Origin: Flavobacterium branchiarum
Lineage (GTDB): Bacteria > Bacteroidota > Bacteroidia > Flavobacteriales > Flavobacteriaceae
Length of the DNA: 64,000 nucleotides
Direction: 5' to 3'
NCBI RefSeq assembly: GCF_030409845.1
Contig: NZ_JAUFQQ010000003.1
Location: 1,364,001-1,428,000, forward strand
Both the position numbers and the translations under genes were made by a program. The first letter of the stretch is position 1. Every line of letters starts with the position of its first letter. The notes below the pieces were generated by a model. It worked only from the letters and a program-made list of their open reading frames with translations, had not been told where the DNA came from and did not search any database. Positions 31,104-39,152 of this stretch are shown piece after piece.

Positions 31104-32156
31104 TTAATCTTTAGACCAAATCAGGTGTTTTTTTACTTTGTAACTGATGTTAATTCCTTTAATACAGTTATTTTGTTTGTCTTTGTTAAGACGTATTGAT
31201 TCTATTCTTATTTTTTTGCCTTTTATAGATGCGCATAATTGTGAAAAAGTCAATAAATCTTTGTTGTTTTTTACGATTGGTATATCAAGATTATCACATA
31301 AATATTCTGTAAAATCATCTTTTACTTTATTACCTTGTGTTACTTTAATTAATAAAATTTCAAATTGATCTTCAGATACTTTCGGTGCTTTTTTAATTAC
31401 ACTAATAGTGTCTTTTGTGGTTTTGTTTTTTGGCGCAACGGGTACATATTGTAGCATTTCTTCCAGAGGGTCTTTTTTTACAGTTCCGCGTGGCAAAGCA
31501 AATGATTCTGTACTTTTTTCATATATATAAGAAGTTACATCAAGAGGATTGGTTTTTTTAATAACTTTTGGATGTACATAAATTGTTCTTTTTGCTACAC
31601 GGCTATAATCACCATTTATAATCAGTGTAATTACTTTTTCTCCAGAAGTTGTAAACTTATAAACTGGGTTTTGTGATGTTTCATCAATACTTTTATTTTC
31701 ACCAAATGCCCATTCCCATGTTTTAGCATTTTCAGACTCTGATTGAAAATAAGCAGGTTTTCCAACAGAGATAACATTGGGTACATTTATTTTTGGTGTA
31801 CCTTTTTTATTCTTGGCATATTTGTATTTTATTTCAATCTCTTTTGTAAGAATGCAGTTGTTGTTTATTGTTAGTGTAACTTGATATTTTCCTGCGTTTT
31901 TATAAACATGTAAAGTATTTTGTCTTACATCTTGTTCTGTTCCATCTCCAAAGTCCCATCTCCATAACTTTGCATTTGGAGTCTTGTCATAAAATGCTAT
32001 AGGTTCTTCTGTTTGGAAATTATCTGAGAAGATGTGAAATTTAGTTTCTTTGCAGTCTAAGTTATTGTAAATTTGTAGTGTATAGATAATTATTCCTGTT
32101 AAAAATAAAAAACAAAAGAAAATTATTACTCTAGTGTCGATGTTTTTTTTATTCAT
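31104..32156 (-). CDS. Membrane-anchored protein with two PKD-like domains, T6SS-associated
   Basis: 350 residues. One N-terminal membrane helix (about 9-26) is followed by two PKD-like beta domains: WRWDFGDGT near residue 67 and WEWAFGE near residue 148. After a proline- and lysine-rich linker (about 215-255) the last 90 residues are a separate unknown domain. It would be fixed in the inner membrane with the domains in the periplasm. It is encoded just upstream of tssH. Bacteroidetes T6SS (subtype iii) lacks TssJLM and uses other envelope proteins, so this is a candidate for the trans-envelope part; it may correspond to one of the TssP/Q/R proteins, which I cannot assign. Confidence 0.7.
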   Translation of the reverse strand: MNKKNIDTRVIIFFCFLFLTGIIIYTLQIYNNLDCKETKFHIFSDNFQTEEPIAFYDKTPNAKLWRWDFGDGTEQDVRQNTLHVYKNAGKYQVTLTINNNCILTKEIEIKYKYAKNKKGTPKINVPNVISVGKPAYFQSESENAKTWEWAFGENKSIDETSQNPVYKFTTSGEKVITLIINGDYSRVAKRTIYVHPKVIKKTNPLDVTSYIYEKSTESFALPRGTVKKDPLEEMLQYVPVAPKNKTTKDTISVIKKAPKVSEDQFEILLIKVTQGNKVKDDFTEYLCDNLDIPIVKNNKDLLTFSQLCASIKGKKIRIESIRLNKDKQNNCIKGINISYKVKKHLIWSKD

Positions 32157-32492
32157 TTAAAAATTTTAAAAATTTAATATGTACGATATCGCTTGCTAAA
32201 TGAAAGCAAAAGTAGTTTTATTTAATTTATAAATCTATAAATTATTACTATAAATTTTACAAAAAAAAATGTATTCTTACAAATAAAATCACTAGGTTTG
32301 TCGTTGGATAGTTTTAATAGCAACTATAATCTTGTTTGTTAATTGAGTTTATTTATGTTTTATTTGTAAGTATGAATTGATTCTATTAAAGTTTGATTGT
32401 GATTTTTATGTTACTAAATGCTATATGTAATTCAATAAATGTTGCCCTTTTTTTAAAAAAAACAGTGGGTAAAATAATAAATAAAATTTTTT
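32157..32492. promoter_or_regulatory. Divergent control region of the T6SS cluster
   Basis: This 336-base AT-rich gap separates the minus-strand PKD/tssH pair from the plus-strand T6SS genes. A minus-strand -7 match (TACTTTTG, 32207-32214) and a plus-strand match (TAGGTTTG, 32293-32300) are present, both without a well-placed TTG. No coding sequence is seen. Confidence 0.4.
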
Positions 32493-33134
32493 ATGAGGCA
32501 GATATTTTTTTTAATAAGCATGTTGCATTTTAGTTTGATATGTTGTGCTCAAAGTTATATTCTTCAACTTCCCTTTAAATATGATTATTCTCTTGAATTA
32601 CTGAAAAAGCAATCTCAAATAGAAGAAATTGCCCTAAAGAATAGAATTGTCGTTAACGATAATTCAGAAAACCTCAGTGATGATATTTTAGTTTTAAAAG
32701 AAAAATACTCTATTATTCTGGCAGTAATGCCAAATAAAATTACTAACTACAAACTATATGCTTATATCGATCCTTGGGTAAACACGCCTTATAAAGAAAA
32801 AAGTTTTTCTAAAAAAGGTATCGATTGTGCTTATTTCTTGCAGTCTTTATATAGTGATGTTTACAATGTTATGCTTCCAAAAAATCCAGCTGGAATGTGG
32901 AAATCCAAGGCAATACAGATTTTTACAGGCAGAAGTTTTCTTGCGGAGGGCGATCTTATTTTTTTTAGATATGATAAAGATCATCCGATTTCAGATGTAG
33001 GTTTATATCTGCACAGTGACAGAATTTTGGCTTGTACAAACAATGGCCTTGCAATATATAATTTCAATGATGAATATTTTCAATTACGTTATATAGGTGC
33101 AGGACGAATCAACGATGATGCAAAGAAAAAATAA
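32493..33134 (+). CDS. Secreted NlpC/P60-like protein in the T6SS cluster
   Basis: 213 residues with a signal peptide (residues 1-19, ending ICCAQS). The C-terminal 120 residues follow the NlpC/P60 pattern: GIDCAYFLQ supplies the expected cysteine (residue 112), and LAEGDLIFF and DVGLYLHSDRIL mark the second half. NlpC/P60 enzymes cut peptidoglycan stems with a Cys-His pair. In my alignment with Spr-type proteins the catalytic His is replaced by Asp (residue 168). It could be a peptidoglycan-binding scaffold or a variant enzyme that lets the T6SS cross the wall. Its 3' end overlaps tssG. I cannot name it within the T6SSiii nomenclature. Confidence 0.7.
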   Translation: MRQIFFLISMLHFSLICCAQSYILQLPFKYDYSLELLKKQSQIEEIALKNRIVVNDNSENLSDDILVLKEKYSIILAVMPNKITNYKLYAYIDPWVNTPYKEKSFSKKGIDCAYFLQSLYSDVYNVMLPKNPAGMWKSKAIQIFTGRSFLAEGDLIFFRYDKDHPISDVGLYLHSDRILACTNNGLAIYNFNDEYFQLRYIGAGRINDDAKKK

Positions 33135-34062
33135 TATAAATCTGGAGGAACTTGTATACGAAATAGAAAATATTTCTTATGACATAAGAGCAGAAGTTGT
33201 TGCTAATGATTTGCTTGAGAGTAATTCGATTTTGCAGGAAGAAATTATGATTTCTAATCACGGGCAATTTTCAAGAGCGTACAGAAATGATATTCTAGGT
33301 GTTGCAATTCATGATAATAATTATGATAAGCACGAATATCTAAATATACAATTGTCAAGAGATAGTATTTACGATGTGCTTCCTGAAGGTTTAGTGCACA
33401 GCTTAAGCGAAAATAGTACTGATAAGTCTGTAAAACAGATGATAAAAGAACATAAACTTCAGAAGAAACAAGAATTAGAAGCTCGAAATTTTTTTAGTCC
33501 TTTTGAAAATGAAATTTTTCATTACCGTACTAAAATAGAAAGTGTTGAGAGAATTTTTTTACATAAGTTAAACGGGAGCAGACCCCTAGATTTTTTTTAT
33601 GTTTTCTGGGGATTACCGCATATTTATCCTGAAATTTTGGTTTCAAAATTTATTCAACTCCTGCCGTATGCTTATAAAATTGTTGGAGATATTGGGTTGG
33701 CATGTAGTTGTTTAGCTAGTATTATTGAAGAGGAAGTGAGTTACAGCACGACTACTTCAAAAGAATATAGTGACGATAAAGAAGAAATAAGTCTAGGAGT
33801 AAACAGATTGGGAGTTGATTTTATTAGTGGAAACAATTTTATGGATTACTCAATGAATTTAACTATTGAAATTGGCCCAATCACTAATAAGCCTTTTGAT
33901 AATTATATTAAAGATGGTGAAATAAAAAAATTTATAGACTGTTTTTGCGAACATTTTTTTCCAATGGAAGTAGAAGTAAAAATAGTGCTGTTAATGAATC
34001 AGGAAACAGAAGAGTTTAATTTTAATAAACAGCCTGTATTAGGTTATACAACAAGAATTTAG
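33115..34062 (+). CDS. tssG: T6SS baseplate protein TssG
   Basis: About 315 residues. I prefer the ATG at 33115 (or 33118) over an upstream GTG at 33097, because the overlap with the preceding gene is then only 20 bases. The stretch FFSPFENEIFHYR and the following region fit Bacteroidetes TssG, the partner of TssF in the baseplate wedge. No signal or membrane segment is seen, as expected for a cytoplasmic baseplate part. It is separated by only 2 bases from tssN. Assignment is from position and overall pattern; similarity to proteobacterial TssG is weak. Confidence 0.7.
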   Translation: MMQRKNNINLEELVYEIENISYDIRAEVVANDLLESNSILQEEIMISNHGQFSRAYRNDILGVAIHDNNYDKHEYLNIQLSRDSIYDVLPEGLVHSLSENSTDKSVKQMIKEHKLQKKQELEARNFFSPFENEIFHYRTKIESVERIFLHKLNGSRPLDFFYVFWGLPHIYPEILVSKFIQLLPYAYKIVGDIGLACSCLASIIEEEVSYSTTTSKEYSDDKEEISLGVNRLGVDFISGNNFMDYSMNLTIEIGPITNKPFDNYIKDGEIKKFIDCFCEHFFPMEVEVKIVLLMNQETEEFNFNKQPVLGYTTRI

Positions 34063-34064
34063 AA

Positions 34065-35024
34065 ATGATTAAAAAGAATATAGGAGCCCTTATTGATATA
34101 AATATTGTGATATTTTTAGTGATAATTATTGCAATTAGTTTGATACTTACAATGGTATTTAAAGAGATGGTAAAAGAATTTGCTGTAAAGTATAAAAGGA
34201 AATTTTACATCTATATTTTTTCATTTGTATTAATTTATGCTTTAGTAGGTTTTTTGGGTTACAATAAATTATTTACAGAACGGTCTGATGAATTTGTTTT
34301 CTATCAAATTGCCTCTCTGTTGTTTGGTACTCTCAATGTATATCTATACAGATGGTACTTTGACGAATTTTATTTGAGGGCTGTAAGCGTAGAATTGTTG
34401 TTTTCTTTTATAGTTATATTGTATTCCAGTGTGTTATTTATTGTTATTCATACTGTATTAAATGGTCTAGGCCTTACCTTTTTAATGGTTTCTCATTTTT
34501 TAGTCTTTATGGTCCCTACAGGTATTTATACAGCATTCAATTATATGATGCAGATACCACCAAAAGAATATGTTACCTGGAAAATACCAGAAAAGAAAGA
34601 CCCTTTTCCAGAAATTATTAATGTAGAAATGAAAGATTTACTATTGATCACATTATTAATTCAAAAGAATCCCGATAGTTCTACTTACACATCTATAAGA
34701 TCAAAAAGACCTGTTCGAATTGATTTTGGTGCTTTGTTTTATCATACCGTTTCTGGCTATAATGATCATAACGCCGAGAGTCAGATTGAATTAAAAGAGA
34801 ATAAATTAAATTGTTATTGGGTTTTCTTTTTACAGCCAAAATGGTATCAAACTGCTAAATATGTAGATGCTAATTATACTTTGGGAATGAACGGTATTAC
34901 CGAAAACTCAGTAATTATTTGTAAGAGACAAAAAAAGGAGGAAATCGGATTACCGAAGAACAAAGGGGGTGATGATAGTTTTATTTTTGAGCCTAAAACA
35001 GAAAAGAAAGAAAATCTGGAATAA
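34065..35024 (+). CDS. tssN: T6SS membrane protein TssN
   Basis: 319 residues. The first 160 residues hold about five hydrophobic segments (roughly 12-32, 45-63, 75-95, 107-128, 132-152); the remainder is soluble and probably cytoplasmic. TssN is specific to Bacteroidetes T6SSiii and is thought to form part of the inner-membrane platform that replaces TssL/TssM. The gene follows tssG with a 2-base gap, so the two are translated together. A lysine/glutamate-rich C-terminal tail ends the protein. No catalytic motif is seen. Confidence 0.75.
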   Translation: MIKKNIGALIDINIVIFLVIIIAISLILTMVFKEMVKEFAVKYKRKFYIYIFSFVLIYALVGFLGYNKLFTERSDEFVFYQIASLLFGTLNVYLYRWYFDEFYLRAVSVELLFSFIVILYSSVLFIVIHTVLNGLGLTFLMVSHFLVFMVPTGIYTAFNYMMQIPPKEYVTWKIPEKKDPFPEIINVEMKDLLLITLLIQKNPDSSTYTSIRSKRPVRIDFGALFYHTVSGYNDHNAESQIELKENKLNCYWVFFLQPKWYQTAKYVDANYTLGMNGITENSVIICKRQKKEEIGLPKNKGGDDSFIFEPKTEKKENLE

Positions 35025-35065
35025 GTTGAATTATCTAATTAATAATATAAAATACTTAAAAGTAG

Positions 35066-36264
35066 ATGTTCTATATAAACAAGTCAGAATAATCAGAATA
35101 CGGTAAATATCTTATTTATAGGGTAGTAAAAGGGGATGCCTTACAAAGTGTAGCTAACAATTTTGATAGTGATGCTCAGGAAATCAGGGGGTTTCATAAT
35201 ATATATTGCCCTATTCCCGATTTGATAGAAGCTGATTTTAAAAGCTATTTAGAATTTGTGATTTTAGAGCCAAAAAAAGATACTAAATCAAAGGTAGAGA
35301 TACTAAAAAAACTTAAAAAAGTAAGTTTTGCTAGTAATCACAGACTTCCTTTTTTAGCGAAAGGATTTTCGTAAAGTTATACTGTATAATATGCTTCTGA
35401 GTTTGGAAAGGAAATTAATGTGACAGAATTGATTATGGACGTTAAGTGGCTTGTGTCAGATAAAAATAGCTAACATCTATTTGAAATTAATAGAAATAAA
35501 GCTATTTATATTGTTGACATAAAGAAAAACAAAAAGCGTTCAATGACGTAACAGCAGAGGTCTTTTGTATTGATACTTGCAAGTGGGGAGAAAAAACAGA
35601 AGAAATAAAAACGATTGATGAATTTTCAACTTATGATAATGAGTATATAGTTGATTCTAAAAAAGCTTATATTAATGTAATAGTTCCTAAAGATAGAAGA
35701 ACAGAGGGGGTATTTGTGTTTTTTGATGCGACTAAAATTATATTGAAAGGCTATGCTTTAGCTATGGGAACAGTTGATAACAATTTTTTTGAACGTAATG
35801 GCAAGGGAAGCACTCCGACAGGTTTGTGGTCAACTTCTTACGCGAAGAAACATATTGGAGAGGAAAGTTATGGAAATTACGGATTGATTGATATGGATGG
35901 TATAACTGGGGATGCTAAAAAAGCAACTGCACCAGGAAAAAGAGATGGTATGGCTATTCATTGTGGACATACTACTAAAAAAGGGATAAATGACGATAAT
36001 CGATTAATGGTTACTTATGGATGTATCCGAATTTACAATTCGGATATGAAGAAATTAGTAGAAGAATATAATTTGTTGTTAGCTAAGGGTAAAATAATAT
36101 ATGTATATGTTGAAGAAGTTGATTCTATGAGTGGAGTATATAAAAAATACGGTTTGGTTGCTGACTCAAAGGATAAAAAAGAAATTACAGTAAAAATGCA
36201 AAACAATAGTGCCAATGAAAGTAATAATAATTTTATTGATAACAACTTTTGTTATCGGTTGTAA
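35066..36264 (+). pseudogene. LysM plus L,D-transpeptidase (YkuD-like) protein, interrupted by four TAA codons and one frameshift
   Basis: From ATG 35066 one frame encodes a LysM-like repeat (YRVVKGDALQSVANNF) and a long middle region, but in-frame TAA codons occur at 35090, 35372, 35387 and 35471. A one-base loss in the A-run near 35525 then shifts to the frame that stays open from 35518 to 36264. Restored, it would be about 399 residues. The C-terminal domain has IHCGHT and YGCIRIYNSDM, the YkuD Cys-His pattern. It sits between tssN and tssK. L,D-transpeptidase-type T6SS effectors (Tlde1) are known, so an effector origin is plausible; a structural cell-wall role is possible too. Confidence 0.75.
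35716..36264 (+). CDS. Surviving open segment: L,D-transpeptidase catalytic domain
   Basis: 182 residues from a GTG at 35716, although the frame is open back to 35518 without an ATG. It covers the complete YkuD-like domain: STPTGLW near residue 32, IHCGHT near 80, and the nucleophilic Cys in YGCIRI near residue 102. The domain normally makes or cuts 3-3 cross-links in peptidoglycan. There is no signal peptide, consistent with delivery by the T6SS rather than Sec export, or with loss of the start. Whether it is expressed is uncertain, as the 5' part of the gene is broken. Confidence 0.55.
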   Translation: MFFDATKIILKGYALAMGTVDNNFFERNGKGSTPTGLWSTSYAKKHIGEESYGNYGLIDMDGITGDAKKATAPGKRDGMAIHCGHTTKKGINDDNRLMVTYGCIRIYNSDMKKLVEEYNLLLAKGKIIYVYVEEVDSMSGVYKKYGLVADSKDKKEITVKMQNNSANESNNNFIDNNFCYRL

Positions 36265-36343
36265 TTCTCAAACAAAAGAAAGGAATAAAATATCTGAAAT
36301 TTTTGAAAAAAAATCAAAACGAGTTATAAAATTGAAACATTGA
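36215..36343 (+). pseudogene. Truncated lipoprotein, possible immunity-gene relic
   Basis: A 42-residue frame overlaps the end of the transpeptidase domain by 50 bases. It begins MKVIIILLITTFVIGCNS, a clear lipoprotein signal with lipobox VIGC. The frame stops at 36341, but a shift near 36330 would add IETLNDLEICLQSFKHDN before the next stop. A periplasmic lipoprotein right after a wall-targeting domain is what an immunity gene would look like. It is too short to be functional. Confidence 0.5.
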
Positions 36344-36583
36344 ACGATTTAGAAATTTGTCTGCAATCCTTCAAGCATGATAATATACGTTTAATTAATT
36401 TTTGAAGACAACTATATTTTAAAGAATCACTATAGTTCGGACGTTAATACATTTATTTTAGTAGTTAATCTCAATATGAACATTTACTCTAAAAAAAGGT
36501 TCAGTGTGTGTGAATTTTTTATTTAACCCGAAAAATTTTATAAAATAATATATTTATATTCTTAAAAAATTATTCAAAATTAA

Positions 36584-36745
36584 ATAAAAACAAAGCATAG
36601 AATTACAATTTTACTGATTTTTTTACCAGTATCAATTTCAGCGAAAGTCGATTGGCAAAATATAAATTCAATATGTATTTATTGTACAAGACTGGAAGAG
36701 ATAAAGAAATTCGGTTTTATGTTTTTTAATGAGAAAACGAAATGA
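36584..36745 (+). pseudogene. Secreted-protein relic with ATA in place of a start codon
   Basis: A 53-codon frame starts ATA AAA ACA AAG and encodes KHRITILLIFLPVSISAKVD, a good signal peptide, followed by 30 residues ending at TGA. No ATG, GTG or TTG is available in front of the signal sequence. It looks like a decayed periplasmic protein gene, perhaps a second immunity relic. The rest of 36344-36929 shows no other recognisable gene. Confidence 0.4.
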
Positions 36746-36929
36746 TACCTGTTTTTAAAGTGCATTACGGCTAAGATTCGAATTTTCAGAATGCTATACT
36801 ATAGATTTTTATTATCTGGTAAAGCATAAGTTGATAGAATTACAAGGATATTCCGAAGCTAATTTAAATAAAAATTTAATGAACTAGGGAGATTATATAA
36901 GTATCTCTTAATATAAACAATATAGAATT

Positions 36930-38099
36930 ATGATAGAAAAATTAAGTCATTTTCCCGTTAACTGGATCGATGGGATGAAGATAAACAAGAGTCATTTTTT
37001 ATCTATTCAGGATAATGTTTCCGAATTGGTAAATGATGCGATAGGAATTCACACAACACCTATAAGTTACGGTCTATTAGACTCGGGGAACCAGAATAAA
37101 GAATCGACTAAAATAACATTAGGCATCGATAATCATAAATTACTGCGTGTACGAGTAGAAGAGTGTCATGCGATTACGCCAAACGGTTCAAGGATCGAAA
37201 TAAGTAAAAGTAACACGGATACGCTCGATCTTCAGATTCCGTATCCGGAAGACACCTATGAAATGAAAGATGGAGAACAGTTGGTTTTATTAGCATGTAT
37301 CTCTGTTAATTCAAAAAAAAGGATTCCGTTTGGGGAGCCAGATCCAGAAGAGGTTCCACCTCGATATCCATATACACTGCCGGACTATAAACTTCATTTA
37401 ATCAAAGCTGAAGAGTTTCGTTCAGGAATCGGTTACGGAGGTTTTTATCTGGCAATCGGAAAAATTATTATAGGCGATACTACAGTTCTAGACGAACATT
37501 ATATTCCGTCTTCTGTTACTATTGCCTGTCATCCTAAATTGGTAGATATGCACGCTCAGATTGCGCGCTCGTTTGGACAAATTGAAATTTACTCGGTTCA
37601 GATTTCTCAAAAAATCAACCGTCTGCAACAAACTGGATTATTGTCGCAGACAGTTATGCAATTGGCAGACAATACAGGTTATTATTTAGGAAGTACACTG
37701 ACACAGTTTCGCTGGTTAGCTTTACATCAGCATCCAGCAACGATGTTAAGTACAGTGGTTTCTTTTGCAAGAGTGATGAAGAATTTTATTGATTCTAAAT
37801 CTGGAGCAGGAAAAGAAGAACTACTTAATTATTTTGCCGAATGGTGTGATATTTCACAAGGGGATCTTGAAATCCTGTTTACCTCTCTTATTAATGCAGG
37901 GTACGATCACGTGCATATCGATAAGACCGCAATCTTAACAATGAGTGCACTAGCTAAGATAGAAAAGTTGTTTGATACGCTTAGTAAACTGGATTACATT
38001 GGTAAGAAAAAGGAAAATATCGAATTGTTTGTTGCCGAAACGGATAAGAAAGACATTATTCAGAACCCGAAAAGACATGGTTTCTTTGTAAAAGATTAA
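36930..38099 (+). CDS. tssK: T6SS baseplate adaptor TssK
   Basis: 389 residues. The start (HFPVNWIDGMKINKSHF) is the hallmark of Bacteroidetes TssK: the proteobacterial equivalent reads 'V.W.EGM.L.PQHFQ'. TssK trimers link the baseplate wedges (TssE/F/G) to the membrane platform. The N-terminal shoulder domain is beta-rich, the middle (about 210-320) is helical, and the C terminus should contact TssN/TssO in this subtype. It is followed 18 bases later by tssO. Cytoplasmic, no signal. It is preceded by decayed genes, so its promoter is probably within 36746-36929. Confidence 0.88.
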   Translation: MIEKLSHFPVNWIDGMKINKSHFLSIQDNVSELVNDAIGIHTTPISYGLLDSGNQNKESTKITLGIDNHKLLRVRVEECHAITPNGSRIEISKSNTDTLDLQIPYPEDTYEMKDGEQLVLLACISVNSKKRIPFGEPDPEEVPPRYPYTLPDYKLHLIKAEEFRSGIGYGGFYLAIGKIIIGDTTVLDEHYIPSSVTIACHPKLVDMHAQIARSFGQIEIYSVQISQKINRLQQTGLLSQTVMQLADNTGYYLGSTLTQFRWLALHQHPATMLSTVVSFARVMKNFIDSKSGAGKEELLNYFAEWCDISQGDLEILFTSLINAGYDHVHIDKTAILTMSALAKIEKLFDTLSKLDYIGKKKENIELFVAETDKKDIIQNPKRHGFFVKD

Positions 38100-38117
38100 A
38101 ATAAAGTAATAAAAAAT

Positions 38118-38630
38118 ATGGAAGTATTAAACAAACAAGAACGACATAAAGCATTTGTCTCTTTTCTAATAGCATTTATGCTTACTTTTTCGGTTATGCT
38201 GATTGCGGTTTCGTTCAATTTTTATATGCCGATAGCTGAAAATAAAATGCTGAAGGCAGAGAATGAAATGATGAAAAGAGAATACGATTATCAGGCTAAT
38301 TTTTCGGTAAAAATGGATAGTATCAGAATAACAATTGATTCTATTAATTCGCCAAAAGTAGATAATGATTTTCAGCAACGTTTGGCTAATGTGATGATTG
38401 CCAATATATATCAAAAAATACCAAAAGATACAACAGAAAATAAAAAGCTGTACAATAATGTTATTCTGGCGTATAAGAATATTATCGATTATAAGAAGCA
38501 GATAAGAAGCCTTACCCACAACTCACATTTAATAGACAGTTTGAATCAGTCTGCCAAAACGTACAAAGAAGAATTAGAAAAAGTTAGTAGAGATTTAGAT
38601 GTTTGTCGTCAGATTTATCAAAATCAATAA
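38118..38630 (+). CDS. tssO: T6SS membrane/coiled-coil protein TssO
   Basis: 170 residues. One membrane helix at about residues 14-35 is followed by a long helical, coiled-coil-prone region with many charged residues (for example ENKMLKAENEMMKREYDYQ). Size, topology and position after tssK match TssO of T6SSiii, thought to help form the trans-envelope complex in place of TssJLM. The start at 38118 is 18 bases after tssK. The name is assigned from context and general pattern rather than a motif. Confidence 0.7.
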   Translation: MEVLNKQERHKAFVSFLIAFMLTFSVMLIAVSFNFYMPIAENKMLKAENEMMKREYDYQANFSVKMDSIRITIDSINSPKVDNDFQQRLANVMIANIYQKIPKDTTENKKLYNNVILAYKNIIDYKKQIRSLTHNSHLIDSLNQSAKTYKEELEKVSRDLDVCRQIYQNQ

Positions 38631-38680
38631 TTGAATACCGGAGTAAAAATAATTATAATAATCACTTAAAATTTAAATTT

Positions 38681-39130
38681 ATGTTGTCGAATTACGGAAT
38701 TGGAGGTAATGAAGTAAAATTAGATGCAGATGAAGCGATCTCTGCAATCCCTCAGAACAGAACTCTTGTTGCTCAGAAATTAACTGTTGATGCTCCTGTC
38801 AAACCTGAATTGGTTGAGGGTATTACAAGTATTGAGAAAGCCTTTGAACACTTTAAACCAGAAGTAAAAGTAAATTTTGAAACTGCAGATGGTGCTACAA
38901 AAGTAGAAGCTTTGAACTTTAAGAATTTGGGTGATTTTGGTGTAAAAGGAATTACAACTCAAAGTAATTTCCTGTCTAATCTTGAAACAGAAAAAGATCA
39001 ATATCAAAAAATCATTCGTCAGTTAAAATCAAACAAAATTTTGAAAGCTGCATTAGAAGACCCAGAAGCGAAAAAAGCGCTGTTGGAAAGTATTAGTGTG
39101 ATGATTACTGAATTAAAAGATAATAAATAA
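38681..39130 (+). CDS. tssB: T6SS contractile sheath small subunit TssB
   Basis: 149 residues from ATG 38681 (MLSNYGIGGNEVKLDADEA). A longer frame from 38603 overlaps tssO and adds 26 residues that do not belong to the family, so it is rejected. Key features are IEKAFEHFKPEVKVNF and the 'LGDFGVKGI' region, which interlock with TssC to build the cytoplasmic sheath. The C terminus is helical. It is followed 22 bases later by tssC in the usual order. Confidence 0.92.
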   Translation: MLSNYGIGGNEVKLDADEAISAIPQNRTLVAQKLTVDAPVKPELVEGITSIEKAFEHFKPEVKVNFETADGATKVEALNFKNLGDFGVKGITTQSNFLSNLETEKDQYQKIIRQLKSNKILKAALEDPEAKKALLESISVMITELKDNK

Positions 39131-39152
39131 TTAAATTTTAAAAAGATAAAAA

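Noticed and set aside
33097..33114. GTG start for tssG six codons upstream
   Set aside because: It increases overlap with the NlpC-like gene and the ATG at 33115 fits better.
35066..35520. Recoding of TAA as a sense codon in the LysM/L,D-transpeptidase gene
   Set aside because: Many other genes in the window terminate at TAA normally, and the gene also has a frameshift, so pseudogenisation is simpler.
38603..38680. Extended N terminus of tssB
   Set aside because: The extra 26 residues overlap tssO and do not fit the TssB family start.
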